Below, piece after piece: positions 9,464 to 18,540 of a DNA stretch of 36,818 nucleotides. Within the stretch, counting starts at the first letter, position 1; each line of letters opens with the position of its first letter. The notes under the pieces are model-generated. The model was not told where the DNA came from, searched no databases, and saw nothing but the letters and a program-made list of their open reading frames with translations. The translations under genes were made by a program, and so were the position numbers. The DNA comes from Vibrio thalassae (GTDB lineage Bacteria; Pseudomonadota; Gammaproteobacteria; Enterobacterales; Vibrionaceae), in the NCBI RefSeq assembly GCF_900089835.1, contig NZ_OANU01000064.1:98420-135237 (forward strand), given 5' to 3'.

Positions 9464-9545
9464 TAGTGCCTCAAACGTCAGTGAAACCAATGAGTGGTTT
9501 CGAATAAATAATCATGGGGCTATTTAAGGTCGAGGGAGATGAACG

Positions 9546-11729
9546 TTGAATAATAAAGGGCTTAAAAGACTAAAACAGGCGTACGATCGACTCTCGAGTG
9601 CATCGTTTGCCGATCCATTTTCATTCTTAGGACCGTATCTACAGGAAAAAGATGTTGCACTAAGAGTATGGATGCCGGGTGCTGACGGAGTAGCCGTTGA
9701 ACTCGCATCTGGAGAACGATTACCGATGGTGAGAGACGAAGCGTCAGGTTTCGTTCTAAAGTCTGATTTGGATCTGCGATTTACTCACTATCAGTTAGCG
9801 GTAGATTGGAATGGAACGGAGCAAATGCTAGACGACCCATACCAATATCACGCTTTGTACGCAGAATACGATGAATTACATACGCCAAAAGAGATGTACC
9901 ATCATATGGGCTCACAGTTTATCTCGTTGGAGCGAGATGGTGAGAACATTGAAGGAACCCGCTTTTTGGTTTACGCCCCACACGCCACGGCAGTAAGTTT
10001 GGTCGGCAATTTTAATGCATGGGATGGGCGTCGCAACCCAATGCAGCGTCTGGATTATGGGATTTGGGGCATTTTTATTCCAAACCTGCAAGAAGGTGCA
10101 CAGTATAAATTTGAGATGAAAGGACCTAATGGTGAAGGCTTACCGCATAAAGCAGACCCATGGGGCTTTTACTCTGAACAGTACCCTTCGTTTTCATCCG
10201 TAACATACAACCATAATCGCTATGAGTGGCAAGATGAAAAGTGGCAATCTCGACCTGTCACTGAAAAGCGCAAAGAAGCACTGTCATTTTATGAGTTGCA
10301 TGTTGGTTCTTGGAAGCACAATGACAACGGTGATTTTCTGACTTATCGTGAACTGGCCGCTGAACTTATCCCTTATTTGACCGATATGGGTTATACCCAT
10401 GTTGAGCTAATGCCAGTGTCTGAACACCCATTCTACGGTTCTTGGGGCTATCAACCAGTCGGGTTGTTCGCACCGACGAGCCGCTTTGGTTCCCCAGATG
10501 ACTTTAAGTATTTCGTAGATCAGTGCCACCAAGCAGGCTTAGGTGTTGTTCTGGATTGGGTACCAGCGCACTTCCCATCAGATGATCATGGTTTGGCGAA
10601 TTTCGATGGCACGCCTCTATTCCACGACCCTGATCCGCGTCGCGGCTGGCACCAAGATTGGAATTCTTATATTTACGATTTAGGTCGTGAACATGTTCGT
10701 CGCTTTTTAGTGTCTAATGCGCTTTATTGGTTTGAGCAGTTCCATATTGATGGCATTCGCGTTGATGCCGTTGCGTCGATGTTGTACCTAGACTACTCAC
10801 GTAGCCACGACCAATGGATTCCAAACATCGATGGCGGTCGCGAAAACTACGATGCTATTGCCACCCTTAAGTGGATGAACGAAGAAGTCTACAAGCACTT
10901 CCCGAATGCGATGACCATTGCTGAAGAATCGACCGCATTTCCAGGCGTATCGGCTCCGACCTTTATGGGTGGTTTAGGCTTTGGGTTTAAATGGAATATG
11001 GGATGGATGCACGACAGCCTTTCTTATATTCAAGAAGATCCTATTAACCGCAAATACCATCACGATACCATCACGTTCCCGCTTGTTTATGCCCATAGTG
11101 AGAACTATGTTCTTTCTTTATCACACGATGAAGTGGTGTACGGTAAGCACTCCATTCACAATAAAATGCCGGGTGATGAGTGGCAGCAAACGGCCAACTT
11201 ACGAGCGTATTTAGGCTATATGTATGCGCAACCAGGCAAGAAGCTTAACTTTATGGGGGCGGAGTTTGGTCAAACCGGTGAGTGGAATCACGATGACCAG
11301 TTACAGTGGTTCTTGTTAGACTTTGAGCGTCATTTAGGCGTGCAAGCGCTCACTCGTGACTTAAACAAACTGTATCGTAATGAGAAATCATTGTATGAAC
11401 TTGACTCAGAACCTAAAGGTTTTGAGTGGCGCCTTCAAGATGCGGCAGAAGCGAGTATTCTCGCTCATGAACGCATCAGTGAAACTGGCGAACGTATGTT
11501 AGTGATCAGTAACTTTACACCTGTTCCTCACGAAGCCTTCCGTTTGGGTGTGCCGTTAGCAGGTGAGTATGAACTGATGCTCAATACCGACGACTCTATC
11601 TATGCGGGCAGTGGGTTTGGCGCAGTGCAAACCGTAGTGACTAAACAAATGGAAAGCGAAGCGCAGCCACAATCGTTGTCGTTACGTCTACCGCCGCTTT
11701 CAACGGTATTCTATAAGTACTTAGGTTAG
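9546..11729 (+). CDS. glgB: GlgB, 1,4-alpha-glucan branching enzyme (GH13)
   Basis: GlgB cuts alpha-1,4 glucan chains and re-attaches them by alpha-1,6 bonds. The 727-residue protein has an N-terminal domain, a CBM48 region ([20 protein letters not shown]), the GH13 barrel ([29 protein letters not shown]) and a C-terminal all-beta domain. Catalytic residues are Asp407 in [16 protein letters not shown], Glu460 in IAEEST and Asp528 in [10 protein letters not shown]. The start is a TTG at 9546 supported by GAGGGAG 7 bases upstream; the nearby ATG at 9539 is out of frame. Grouping with malP and malQ but with its own terminated leader suggests separate transcription. No glgC or glgA is visible nearby. 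Confidence 0.94.
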   Translation: MNNKGLKRLKQAYDRLSSASFADPFSFLGPYLQEKDVALRVWMPGADGVAVELASGERLPMVRDEASGFVLKSDLDLRFTHYQLAVDWNGTEQMLDDPYQYHALYAEYDELHTPKEMYHHMGSQFISLERDGENIEGTRFLVYAPHATAVSLVGNFNAWDGRRNPMQRLDYGIWGIFIPNLQEGAQYKFEMKGPNGEGLPHKADPWGFYSEQYPSFSSVTYNHNRYEWQDEKWQSRPVTEKRKEALSFYELHVGSWKHNDNGDFLTYRELAAELIPYLTDMGYTHVELMPVSEHPFYGSWGYQPVGLFAPTSRFGSPDDFKYFVDQCHQAGLGVVLDWVPAHFPSDDHGLANFDGTPLFHDPDPRRGWHQDWNSYIYDLGREHVRRFLVSNALYWFEQFHIDGIRVDAVASMLYLDYSRSHDQWIPNIDGGRENYDAIATLKWMNEEVYKHFPNAMTIAEESTAFPGVSAPTFMGGLGFGFKWNMGWMHDSLSYIQEDPINRKYHHDTITFPLVYAHSENYVLSLSHDEVVYGKHSIHNKMPGDEWQQTANLRAYLGYMYAQPGKKLNFMGAEFGQTGEWNHDDQLQWFLLDFERHLGVQALTRDLNKLYRNEKSLYELDSEPKGFEWRLQDAAEASILAHERISETGERMLVISNFTPVPHEAFRLGVPLAGEYELMLNTDDSIYAGSGFGAVQTVVTKQMESEAQPQSLSLRLPPLSTVFYKYLG

Positions 11730-11754
11730 TGCTTACTCTGACTTAATGCGCTAG

Positions 11755-11778
11755 GCCCAGCTTTTGCTGGGCTTTTTT
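11755..11778 (+). terminator. Rho-independent terminator of glgB
   Basis: GCCCAGC (11755-11761), loop TTTT, GCTGGGC (11766-11772), then six T. It starts 25 bases after the glgB stop. Confidence 0.9.
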
Positions 11779-11971
11779 GACTCTGGAGAAAGTAGCGAAA
11801 TGTTATTGACGAACTTTATTTGGAGAACTTATCTCTCACTTAAGCAATGCAATATGTGGAAGAAGAAATAGCGTATTACAAAAACATCACCTTGTTTTTA
11901 TCAATGTTTAGGTTAGCGTTAATTTTGGCTAGAGATTTATCACGTCGTGGATAGACCCAAGAATTGACCTC

Positions 11972-12015
11972 ACTTGGTTACCAAGTAGAGTCTCGGGCCA
12001 AAAACTCAGCCCGAG
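11972..12015 (-). terminator. Pair of hairpins downstream of the IclR-family gene
   Basis: ACTTGG-TTA-CCAAGT (11972-11986) and CTCGGGC/GCCCGAG (11992-11998 with 12009-12015) lie just past the end of the minus-strand regulator gene. Neither has a proper T-run on the minus strand, so function as a terminator is uncertain. Confidence 0.4.
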
Positions 12016-12026
12016 CTGTGACATGA

Positions 12027-12809
12027 TTACACCGGATAGTGGTGATAACCTAGCTGCGCAGAAATATTTCTACCTGCATTGTGTAACAGCGTGATGTACT
12101 CCGCTTTCTTCTCTTCGTCGAACCGAATGATAGGAAAAGATACGGATACAGCGGCAATGGCATGGCCGAATCGGTCATAGACGGGTACCGCGATGCAACG
12201 CAGACCCGGTTCTTGTTCTTCGTTGTCTTCACCATAATGACATTCGCGAACGGTGTGCAGTTCTTGGAGTAATTGATCGGTATTTTCGTGAGTTTTATAG
12301 GTGTGTTTAATGAACTCGACCGTATCAAGAATGGTACGAACCTCAGATTCCGGAAGATGCGAAAGCAACACTTTACCTATCGCTGTGCTGTAGAGTGGAT
12401 TGCGACGGCCAACGCGAGAGTGCATACGTAGGTGGTAGCTAGAATCTATTTTGTGAAGATAGATGATCGAACCATCGTCAATGGATCCCAAATGAACGGT
12501 TTCATTAGTCTCTTTATTGATGGCACGCATCTCTTTATCGGCAATATCGATAAGATCAACATACTCCAATGACTTAGAGCCCAGTTCAAACAGCTTTAAA
12601 GTAAGTGCATACTTATCCGCTTCCCCTTCTTGAGAAACGTAACCGAGCGTTTTCATCGTTTGCAGAAAACGGTAAGTGGTTGCCTTTGACATCATAAGTC
12701 GTTGCGACAACTCTGAGACGCCGATTTCCTTTTGCTCACCTAAAGCTTGCAGAATGTTGAACACTTTGAGTACCGAAGACACGGCTTCTGGTTGCGTAGA
12801 CTTATCCAT
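12027..12809 (-). CDS. kdgR: KdgR-like IclR-family transcriptional regulator
   Basis: A 260-residue IclR-family regulator. The N-terminal winged helix is clear (SVLKVFNILQALGEQKEIGV, then LSQRLMMSKATTYRFLQTMKTLGY), followed by the IclR effector domain (NETVHLGSIDDGSIIYLHKI, STAIGKVLLSHL, GLRCIAVPVYDRFGHAIAAV). Close KdgR proteins repress pectin/uronate genes and release DNA on binding 2-keto-3-deoxygluconate. Divergent placement from kduD, with a TGAAA-N5-TTTCA dyad between them, supports that role here. The gene is complete with an ATG at 12809. Assignment to KdgR rather than another IclR member rests on context and overall resemblance. Confidence 0.8.
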   Translation of the reverse strand: MDKSTQPEAVSSVLKVFNILQALGEQKEIGVSELSQRLMMSKATTYRFLQTMKTLGYVSQEGEADKYALTLKLFELGSKSLEYVDLIDIADKEMRAINKETNETVHLGSIDDGSIIYLHKIDSSYHLRMHSRVGRRNPLYSTAIGKVLLSHLPESEVRTILDTVEFIKHTYKTHENTDQLLQELHTVRECHYGEDNEEQEPGLRCIAVPVYDRFGHAIAAVSVSFPIIRFDEEKKAEYITLLHNAGRNISAQLGYHHYPV

Positions 12810-12953
12810 CTATCTTCCTTTGATTTGCTGTTGTAAGCGCGATTATAGCCCTGCAACTTTATCATGTCAGTAATTTCAAAAAGGCTTTTCATAAAAATTA
12901 GAACTGAATAGTGAGGCCGGAATCACAAAATGTCATCACAGAAAAATAAAAAA

Positions 12954-12968
12954 TGAAACATCATTTCA
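12954..12968. promoter_or_regulatory. KdgR-type operator before kduD
   Basis: TGAAACATCATTTCA is a dyad (TGAAA-N5-TTTCA) embedded in an A-rich flank, as in KdgR boxes of enteric pectinolytic bacteria. It is about 100 bases upstream of kduD and 145 bases upstream of the divergent regulator, so it could control both. No second copy of this motif was seen in the window. Confidence 0.6.
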
Positions 12969-13069
12969 AAAATAACTTTGGTGCGATTCATTTTCTGTGT
13001 ATGTTTAATTTAACAGCAGTGAGAACTTTCTAGAGTTCGCCCTCGAATACATCTATGAAGGAATAAAAA

Positions 13070-13831
13070 ATGATTCTTGATTCATTCAAATTAGACGGCA
13101 AAGTTGCCGTAGTAACTGGTTGTGATACAGGTTTGGGCCAAGGGATGGCATTAGGTCTTGCTAAAGCGGGCTGTGATATTGTTGGTGTGAATATTGTCGA
13201 GCCGACAGAAACCATTGAACTTATTGAGGCCACGGGTCAAAAGTTTATTGATATACGTGCTAACTTGATGAAGCTTGATGAAATTCCGAACATCGTTGAC
13301 CGAGCGGTGACTGAGTTAGGTCGTATCGATATTCTGGTGAATAACGCAGGGATTATTCGTCGTAACGACGCGATTGATTTCTCTGAGCAAGATTGGGATG
13401 ACGTGATGAACATCAACATCAAGTCGGTATTCTTCATGTCCCAAGCCGTCGCTAAGCAGTTCATTGCTCAAGGCGAGGGCGGTAAGATCATCAACGTTGC
13501 CTCTATGCTTTCATTCCAAGGTGGTATTCGAGTGCCATCATATACTGCATCAAAAAGTGGCGTGATGGGTGTAACGCGCTTAATGGCGAGTGAGTGGGCC
13601 AAAGAAGGTATCAACGTTAACGCGATTGCACCCGGCTATATGGCAACCAACAACACAGCAGCGCTGCGCGCCGATGAAAAACGTAATGCAGAAATCCTAG
13701 AGCGTATTCCTGCTAACCGCTGGGGCACGCCAGAAGATATTGAAGGTCCGTGCATATTCTTAGCGTCACAAGCATCCGACTATATCAATGGCTATACCAT
13801 TGCTGTCGATGGTGGTTGGTTAGCACGCTAG
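13070..13831 (+). CDS. kduD: KduD, 2-dehydro-3-deoxy-D-gluconate 5-dehydrogenase (SDR family)
   Basis: KduD interconverts 2,5-diketo-3-deoxygluconate and 2-keto-3-deoxygluconate with NAD(P)H. The 253-residue classical short-chain dehydrogenase has the dinucleotide motif TGCDTGLGQG (residues 16-25), NNAG at 91-94, catalytic Ser145, Tyr158 and Lys162 (SYTASKSG), and a C-terminal YINGYTIAVDGGWLAR typical of KduD. The ATG at 13070 has GAAGGA upstream. It begins a plus-strand operon with the YgjV-like and RpiB-like genes. Because the RpiB-like isomerase replaces a KduI here, the enzyme may equally be called DhuD-type. No DehR-type reductase was recognised in the window. Confidence 0.85.
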   Translation: MILDSFKLDGKVAVVTGCDTGLGQGMALGLAKAGCDIVGVNIVEPTETIELIEATGQKFIDIRANLMKLDEIPNIVDRAVTELGRIDILVNNAGIIRRNDAIDFSEQDWDDVMNINIKSVFFMSQAVAKQFIAQGEGGKIINVASMLSFQGGIRVPSYTASKSGVMGVTRLMASEWAKEGINVNAIAPGYMATNNTAALRADEKRNAEILERIPANRWGTPEDIEGPCIFLASQASDYINGYTIAVDGGWLAR

Positions 13832-13845
13832 TCGGAGATTATTAG

Positions 13846-14364
13846 GTGATAGACACATACATTGCTGGGCAAATTCTTGGGTTTGTCAGTTATGGTTTAG
13901 GTATCGCTACCTTTTACCAAAAGAATGACAAACGGCTCAAAATTTTGATGCTAGCACTAAACGTTAATCACCTTATCCACTTTTTATTGTTAGGCTCGTT
14001 AATTTCGGCGTTAGCTTCTGCGTTATCTGCGGTGAGAACAACAGCGGCTATTTACACTCGATCCAAAGTGGTCGCGCTGATTTTCATTGCGTTAAGTCTC
14101 ATCCTAGGTGCTTTGGTTGCAAAAGATGCTTCCCAGCTTTGGCCGATTTTAGGAACGGCAATCGGCACTTATTCGCTGTTTATGCTTCAGGGCATCGCTA
14201 TGCGAATCGGCTTTTTGGTAGGTGCAGTGTGCTGGTTAACCAACAATATTATGGTGGGCTCAATGGGCGGAGCTTTGCTTGAGGCGACGCTGTTAATAAC
14301 GAATTTATCGACCATTTTTAGATTAACTCGAGATGGTCGTCATCGTGCAGCTCACAATGCCTGA
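13846..14364 (+). CDS. YgjV-like inner-membrane protein
   Basis: A 172-residue hydrophobic protein with about five to six membrane spans, resembling the Imp-YgjV family of bacterial inner-membrane proteins (GQILGFVSYGLGIATFYQKN, then LNVNHLIHFLLLG, CWLTNNIMVGSMGGALLEA). The family has no established function. Translation starts with GTG at 13846, 14 bases after the kduD stop, with GGAG upstream. Its position between kduD and the isomerase gene points to uronate metabolism or export/import of an intermediate, but that is inferred only from the operon. A short overlapping frame follows its 3' end. Confidence 0.7.
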   Translation: MIDTYIAGQILGFVSYGLGIATFYQKNDKRLKILMLALNVNHLIHFLLLGSLISALASALSAVRTTAAIYTRSKVVALIFIALSLILGALVAKDASQLWPILGTAIGTYSLFMLQGIAMRIGFLVGAVCWLTNNIMVGSMGGALLEATLLITNLSTIFRLTRDGRHRAAHNA

Positions 14365-14445
14365 ATTGCTGAATGACCAGATGTTGGTCGATGATCCATT
14401 TAATACCTTTTATGAAATTTACGGCTAAGGCCGTTGGGAAAAAAC

Positions 14446-15081
14446 ATGAAAATTGCACTGATGATGGAGAACAGCCAAGCGCCAAAAAATGCAATGGTTG
14501 CGGCTGAATTGAACACAGTAGCGGGCGGGTTAGGTCACGACGTATTTAACGTAGGTATGACGGATGAGAACGACCATCACCTGACCTATATTCACCTTGG
14601 TATTATGGCGAGCATTTTGTTGAACTCTAAAGCGGTGGATTTTGTTGTCACCGGTTGCGGCACAGGTCAAGGCGCTATGATGGCAAGTAACTTACACCCT
14701 GGAGTCATTTGTGGTTATTGTTTAGAGCCATCAGATGCATTCTTGTTTAACCAAATCAACAACGGTAATGCTATTTCTCTTGCGTTTGCCAAAGGTTTCG
14801 GTTGGGCTGGAGAGCTTAATGTACGCTATATTTTTGAGAAAGCGTTGACCGGAAATCGTGGTGAAGGCTACCCGATTGAACGCGCAGAACCGCAGCAGAA
14901 AAACGCGGCTATTTTGTCAGAAGTAAAAGCTGCGGTTTGTAAAGATGTCGTGGCTGCACTTCAGGCAATTGATCAGGACCTCGTGAAAACAGCGGTTGGC
15001 AGTGCTCAGTTCCAAGAATGCTTCTTTTCGAATTGCCAAGTGCCTGAACTGGCAGAATATGTCCGTTCACTTATCGATTAA
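14446..15081 (+). CDS. RpiB/LacA/LacB-family sugar-phosphate or uronate isomerase (DhuI-like)
   Basis: A 211-residue member of the RpiB/LacAB isomerase fold. Family features are MKIALMMENSQAPKN at the start, VTGCGTGQGAMMASN in place of the usual RpiB GTGIGM stretch, and NNGNAISLAFAKGFG. It is longer than ribose-5-phosphate isomerase B (about 150 residues), with an extra C-terminal segment after residue 150. Streptococcal DhuI, an RpiB-fold enzyme, isomerises 4-deoxy-5-hexosulose uronate to diketo-deoxygluconate for a following DhuD/KduD. This gene shares an operon with kduD and no KduI-type cupin is present, so the same reaction is proposed. The ATG at 14446 is preferred over an upstream TTG at 14434. 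Confidence 0.75.
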   Translation: MKIALMMENSQAPKNAMVAAELNTVAGGLGHDVFNVGMTDENDHHLTYIHLGIMASILLNSKAVDFVVTGCGTGQGAMMASNLHPGVICGYCLEPSDAFLFNQINNGNAISLAFAKGFGWAGELNVRYIFEKALTGNRGEGYPIERAEPQQKNAAILSEVKAAVCKDVVAALQAIDQDLVKTAVGSAQFQECFFSNCQVPELAEYVRSLID

Positions 15082-15104
15082 TATATCGATCTAGTGTGTT
15101 TCAC

Positions 15105-15129
15105 AGCCGACATTTTTGTCGGCTTTTTT
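15105..15129 (+). terminator. Rho-independent terminator of the kduD operon
   Basis: AGCCGAC (15105-15111), loop ATTTTT, GTCGGCT (15118-15124), then a T-run to 15129. It lies 24 bases after the isomerase stop. Confidence 0.9.
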
Positions 15130-15230
15130 GTAGTGAGAAGCGGCTCATTGTTTACACACGAAATGCTTGTCGGCATGGAGTCGGCGTTTTACTGTGGCAA
15201 CTAACTTACAGAATTATAAAGAGTAATTAG

Positions 15231-16088
15231 ATGCGAGCGATTCATTCATTGTCGGAGCTGTCTTTAGCTGCGATCCTTCATCCCCTTGAGCAAGATGGCA
15301 TAGTGACAGAGCGCGCTTTAATGGAAGTGAACGATGCGCAACCACCGCTGCGTGATCCTCATCGGCTGATATCCAATATCTCCCATCCAGAGCTGCTTGA
15401 ATTTCAGCCACAACAAGATAATGGTCACGCTATCCTAATTATTCCTGGTGGCGGCTATCAGTTTGTCTCCATTGATAATGAGGGTATAGAGGTCGCAAAG
15501 GGCTTAAGCTCCATGGGGTATCATGCGTTTTGTTTAAATTATCGGTTACCTAATAACAATGACGGCTCTGATTTGGAAGAGCTCACACCGATTGTTGATG
15601 CTCGGGCAGCATTGAGTGTAGTTCGCCAGTTGGCACCTAAGGCCAAGGTGGGCGTCATGGGCTTTTCTGCGGGAGGGCATTTAGCGGGATGGTTGAGTAC
15701 CGATAAACGCTCAAGCCGACCAGATTTCACCTGCTTAATGTACCCAGTGGTATCGATGACTTCTGATTTCACTCATCTGGGAACTTATGAGAATGTTGTG
15801 AATGCATTACACGATGCTCAGCAAGTAAGCTTGCTGTCTATTGATAAGCGCATTTCCTCCGATGTAGCCCCGATGTTTATCATGCACGCTAAAGATGATG
15901 AGGTCGTGGTCGCCGAACATAGTATTAAACTTCACCATGCGTTATTGGCGGCATCTGTTCCTAGTGAACTTACATTATTTGAGCGAGGTGGTCATGGATT
16001 TGGTGCCTATGTCCGCGAAGGAAGTGATGCCAAAGGTTGGCTACAACGGTTTGATGATTGGGTGCATAACCTAGATATGGACCAATAA
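15231..16088 (+). CDS. Alpha/beta-hydrolase, probable carbohydrate acetyl esterase
   Basis: A 285-residue alpha/beta-hydrolase with an oxyanion-hole motif (LIIPGGGYQFVS), a nucleophile elbow GFSAGGH, a catalytic Asp region (MHAKDDEVV) and a terminal His in RGGHGFG. No signal peptide is seen, so it is probably cytoplasmic. This lineage (BD-FAE/Axe-like esterases) removes acetyl groups from sugars or oligosaccharides. In the uronate cluster a likely substrate is an acetylated uronate oligomer, as found in pectin or bacterial alginate, but this is inferred from context. It has its own start after the kduD-operon terminator. Confidence 0.7.
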   Translation: MRAIHSLSELSLAAILHPLEQDGIVTERALMEVNDAQPPLRDPHRLISNISHPELLEFQPQQDNGHAILIIPGGGYQFVSIDNEGIEVAKGLSSMGYHAFCLNYRLPNNNDGSDLEELTPIVDARAALSVVRQLAPKAKVGVMGFSAGGHLAGWLSTDKRSSRPDFTCLMYPVVSMTSDFTHLGTYENVVNALHDAQQVSLLSIDKRISSDVAPMFIMHAKDDEVVVAEHSIKLHHALLAASVPSELTLFERGGHGFGAYVREGSDAKGWLQRFDDWVHNLDMDQ

Positions 16089-16452
16089 TTGACAGCGAGT
16101 ATAAGGATTCAAACGCTCACAGTTTAGGTTCAGATAACATTGTTATAATCATCTTCTGGTTAAAAATGTAAAGTTGCCTCAAAGGTTATGGTGTCTTGTT
16201 CCATGGATTATGTCTGCGCAAAGTTCAGACCGCTGACTGCCAGTCGCGTTGGGTCTATTTTTACCTTTGCTTGGTGGGATTGTTGTCACCAAAACTGAAC
16301 TTGAGTTTTGGGTAATGTATCAGCGAACTACACCGAAGCCGACTTTGTGTGAGATCTGTATGAAGGAGATGAACCCCCCCCCCCAATAATTGGTGTCCAA
16401 CTATTGGGGGGCACTTTAAGATTCCGTGCGACTTTTTGCTCCGGTGTTACGA
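16089..16452. other. Convergent spacer between esterase and symporter genes
   Basis: This 364-base spacer separates two converging genes. I see no gene in it. It contains an 11-base C run (16374-16384) that is part of a near-perfect palindrome (16379-16411); the rest shows no recognised motif and no standard terminator with a T-run. Confidence 0.6.
16379..16411. repeat. Near-perfect palindrome with a poly-C arm, possible IS-end remnant
   Basis: Outer arms CCCCCCAATA (16379-16388) and TATTGGGGGG (16402-16411) are exact complements. Inner arms TTGG (16390-16393) and CCAA (16397-16400) surround the loop TGT. The inner TTGGACACC (reverse strand) also occurs in the IS3 tip at 884-910. The C run extends five bases further left (to 16374). 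Without a T-run it is not a normal terminator. It may be two IS tips brought together by internal deletion. Confidence 0.55.
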
Positions 16453-18207
16453 TTAGCTCGCCATTTGTGCTTTTTTCGTTGAACCAGCTTTAGATGCGTT
16501 AACCAATAGGATTCCCACAGTCAGTACCATTGAACCGCATAGTAGGAACAATAGGCGTCCTGTTGGTTCATTTGGAATTAGAGCCATAGCAAGGATACCG
16601 AAACCAGCCACACTGATAAGTTTACCTAGCATTGAACGCTGTTTAGTATCTAGATTTTGCTGCTCTTCACCTTCTGCAACAATCGGGGTATTCCAGTTGG
16701 TAAATAACTGTTCTACTTCTTTCTCGCGCTCAGGCGATAGTCCTCGGTAGAATTTAGTCGTTAGGATGAAGAAGCCACCAGTGAACACAACGTGTGCTGC
16801 TAAGCTAAGTCCAACTTTAAGATCTCCCCACTCACGACCTGTTAGCGCTTGCTCTAAACCAAACAGGTGCTCGATGTCTTCTGCTTGTAGTGAGATGCCG
16901 AAGATGTAAGAAACGAAGCCACCGACGATAAGTGTTGCCCAACCCGCCCAATCTGGCGTTCTGCGAATCCACATACCAAGTAGCACAGGGATAAGCATTG
17001 GGAAGCCGATAAGCGCTCCAACATTTAATACGATGTCGAATAGGCTCAGGTGACGTAACGAGTTAATGAATAAACCAATACCGATGATGATAAAGCCCAT
17101 CATGATAGTGGTAAGTTTACTTACGATAACCAGCTCTTTTTGAGACGCGTGAGGGCGAACAATAGGGCTGCAGAAGTTCATCACGAAGATACCAGCGTTA
17201 CGGTTTAGACCAGAGTCCATTGAAGACATAGTCGCCGCGAACATCGCTGACATAAGTAGACCCACCATACCTGCTGGCATTACGTTCTGCACAAATGCTA
17301 GGTATGCCGCATCACCGCCTACAGAACCATATTGCTCAGCAAAGTCAGGCATGAATGCTGCTACGTACCATGGTGGTAGGAACCAAATTAGTGGCCCAAC
17401 GACCATTAGGATACAGACCAAACCAGCCGCTTTACGCGCGTTCTCACTGTCTTTAGCAAGTAGGTAACGGTAAGCGTTGATGCTGTTGTTCATAACACCG
17501 AACTGTTTAACGAAGATGAACACTACCCAAAGGATAAAGATGCTCACGTAGTTAAGGTTGTTACCCATCATGAAATCACCGTGGAAGTTGTCTACGATAT
17601 TTCCTAGACCACCACCGTGGAAGTACGCTGCAACTGCACAGGTGATTGTCACAGCCATGATGACCAACATCTGCATGAAGTCAGACGCTACGACCGCCCA
17701 TGAACCGCCTGTTACTGCCATTAGCATCAGTACTAGACCAGTAACAACGATTGTTGCTTCCATTGGGATGTTGAATACTGCAGCAACGAAGATAGCCAGA
17801 CCGTTCAACCAAATACCGGCTGAGATCAAGCTGTCTGGCATACCAGCCCAAGTGAAGAACTGCTCTGAAGTTTTACCGAAGCGTTGACGAATCGCTTCAA
17901 TTGCCGTTACTACTCGTAACTGACGGAGTTTTGGTGCGAAGTAGAGGTAGTTCATGAAGTAGCCAAATGCATTGGCTAAGAATAGGATTACAACAACGAA
18001 ACCGTCGTTGAACGCCCGTCCTGCGGCACCTGTAAACGTCCATGCTGAAAACTGTGTCATGAAAGCGGTAGCACCTACCATCCACCATAACATCTTACCG
18101 CCACCTCTAAAGTAATCACTGGTCGACGTGGTGAATTTACGGAACATCCAACCGATAGCGATCAGGAAAAAGAAGTAGGCGAGTACTACAAGAGTATCAA
18201 TAGTCAT
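16453..18207 (-). CDS. Na+/solute symporter (SSS family), uronate oligomer uptake
   Basis: A 584-residue sodium/solute symporter with about 14 membrane spans. It carries SSS-type features such as TSTSDYFRGGGKMLWWMVGAT in the first loop, FAATMSSMDSGLNRNAGIF in the middle and a cytosolic tail after residue 490. SSS proteins in alginate clusters of Vibrio splendidus (Toa transporters) import alginate oligomers, and this protein resembles them and shares its cluster, so uptake of unsaturated uronate oligomers is proposed. A FadR-type operator lies 57 bases upstream of its ATG. The second symporter at 33261-34760 is a close paralogue that has lost its first 92 or so residues. Confidence 0.82.
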   Translation of the reverse strand: MTIDTLVVLAYFFFLIAIGWMFRKFTTSTSDYFRGGGKMLWWMVGATAFMTQFSAWTFTGAAGRAFNDGFVVVILFLANAFGYFMNYLYFAPKLRQLRVVTAIEAIRQRFGKTSEQFFTWAGMPDSLISAGIWLNGLAIFVAAVFNIPMEATIVVTGLVLMLMAVTGGSWAVVASDFMQMLVIMAVTITCAVAAYFHGGGLGNIVDNFHGDFMMGNNLNYVSIFILWVVFIFVKQFGVMNNSINAYRYLLAKDSENARKAAGLVCILMVVGPLIWFLPPWYVAAFMPDFAEQYGSVGGDAAYLAFVQNVMPAGMVGLLMSAMFAATMSSMDSGLNRNAGIFVMNFCSPIVRPHASQKELVIVSKLTTIMMGFIIIGIGLFINSLRHLSLFDIVLNVGALIGFPMLIPVLLGMWIRRTPDWAGWATLIVGGFVSYIFGISLQAEDIEHLFGLEQALTGREWGDLKVGLSLAAHVVFTGGFFILTTKFYRGLSPEREKEVEQLFTNWNTPIVAEGEEQQNLDTKQRSMLGKLISVAGFGILAMALIPNEPTGRLLFLLCGSMVLTVGILLVNASKAGSTKKAQMAS

Positions 18208-18263
18208 GTTTCAGCCTTATATCATTCATACTGACGATTATAGTAAATAATCATCTTGTAGTT

Positions 18264-18274
18264 TTGTATTACAA
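18264..18274. promoter_or_regulatory. FadR/GntR-type operator before the first symporter
   Basis: TTGTATTACAA is a perfect dyad (TTGTA-T-TACAA) and fits the FadR-subfamily pattern TnGTnnnACnA. It lies 57 bases upstream of the symporter ATG. It is one of six copies of WTGTATTAYWA upstream of genes of this cluster, and the best of them. Confidence 0.65.
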
Positions 18275-18483
18275 TAGTCTTAAGTGTGATGGGAGACGCA
18301 TCTTTATTTTGTGTGGAAAACGATACATAAATCCTCACAAATTAACCTTAATACAAATCAGTCACTTATGCTGCTTTCTTGTTTAGATTTGTTTTGTCTG
18401 TTGTATTGGTATCTAGGGAAGAGTAGTTGCTTAGGTTAAAAAAGTAAGGAGAAGAGAGGGTAAAGTCGGACTTATTGTGGTAC

Positions 18484-18508
18484 AAAAAAGCGAGCCAGAA
18501 GCCCGCTT
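18484..18508 (-). terminator. Rho-independent terminator of kdgK-eda
   Basis: On the minus strand AAGCGGGC, loop TTCTG, GCTCGCTT (one G-T pair) is followed by a run of six T (A at 18484-18489 on plus). It lies 32 bases beyond the eda stop. Confidence 0.8.
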
Positions 18509-18540
18509 GATCCCGAATAAAATGGCAAGGTTAGGGTCGA

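Larger units (their letters stand above)
18208..18540. other. Spacer upstream of the first symporter
   Basis: This 333-base AT-rich stretch between the eda terminator and the symporter start holds the symporter promoter region, including the FadR-type operator at 18264-18274, and the eda terminator. No gene was recognised. Confidence 0.6.

Noticed and set aside
14434..14445. TTG at 14434 as start of the isomerase
   Set aside because: The ATG at 14446 gives the family-like start MKIALMMEN; the extra four residues have no support.
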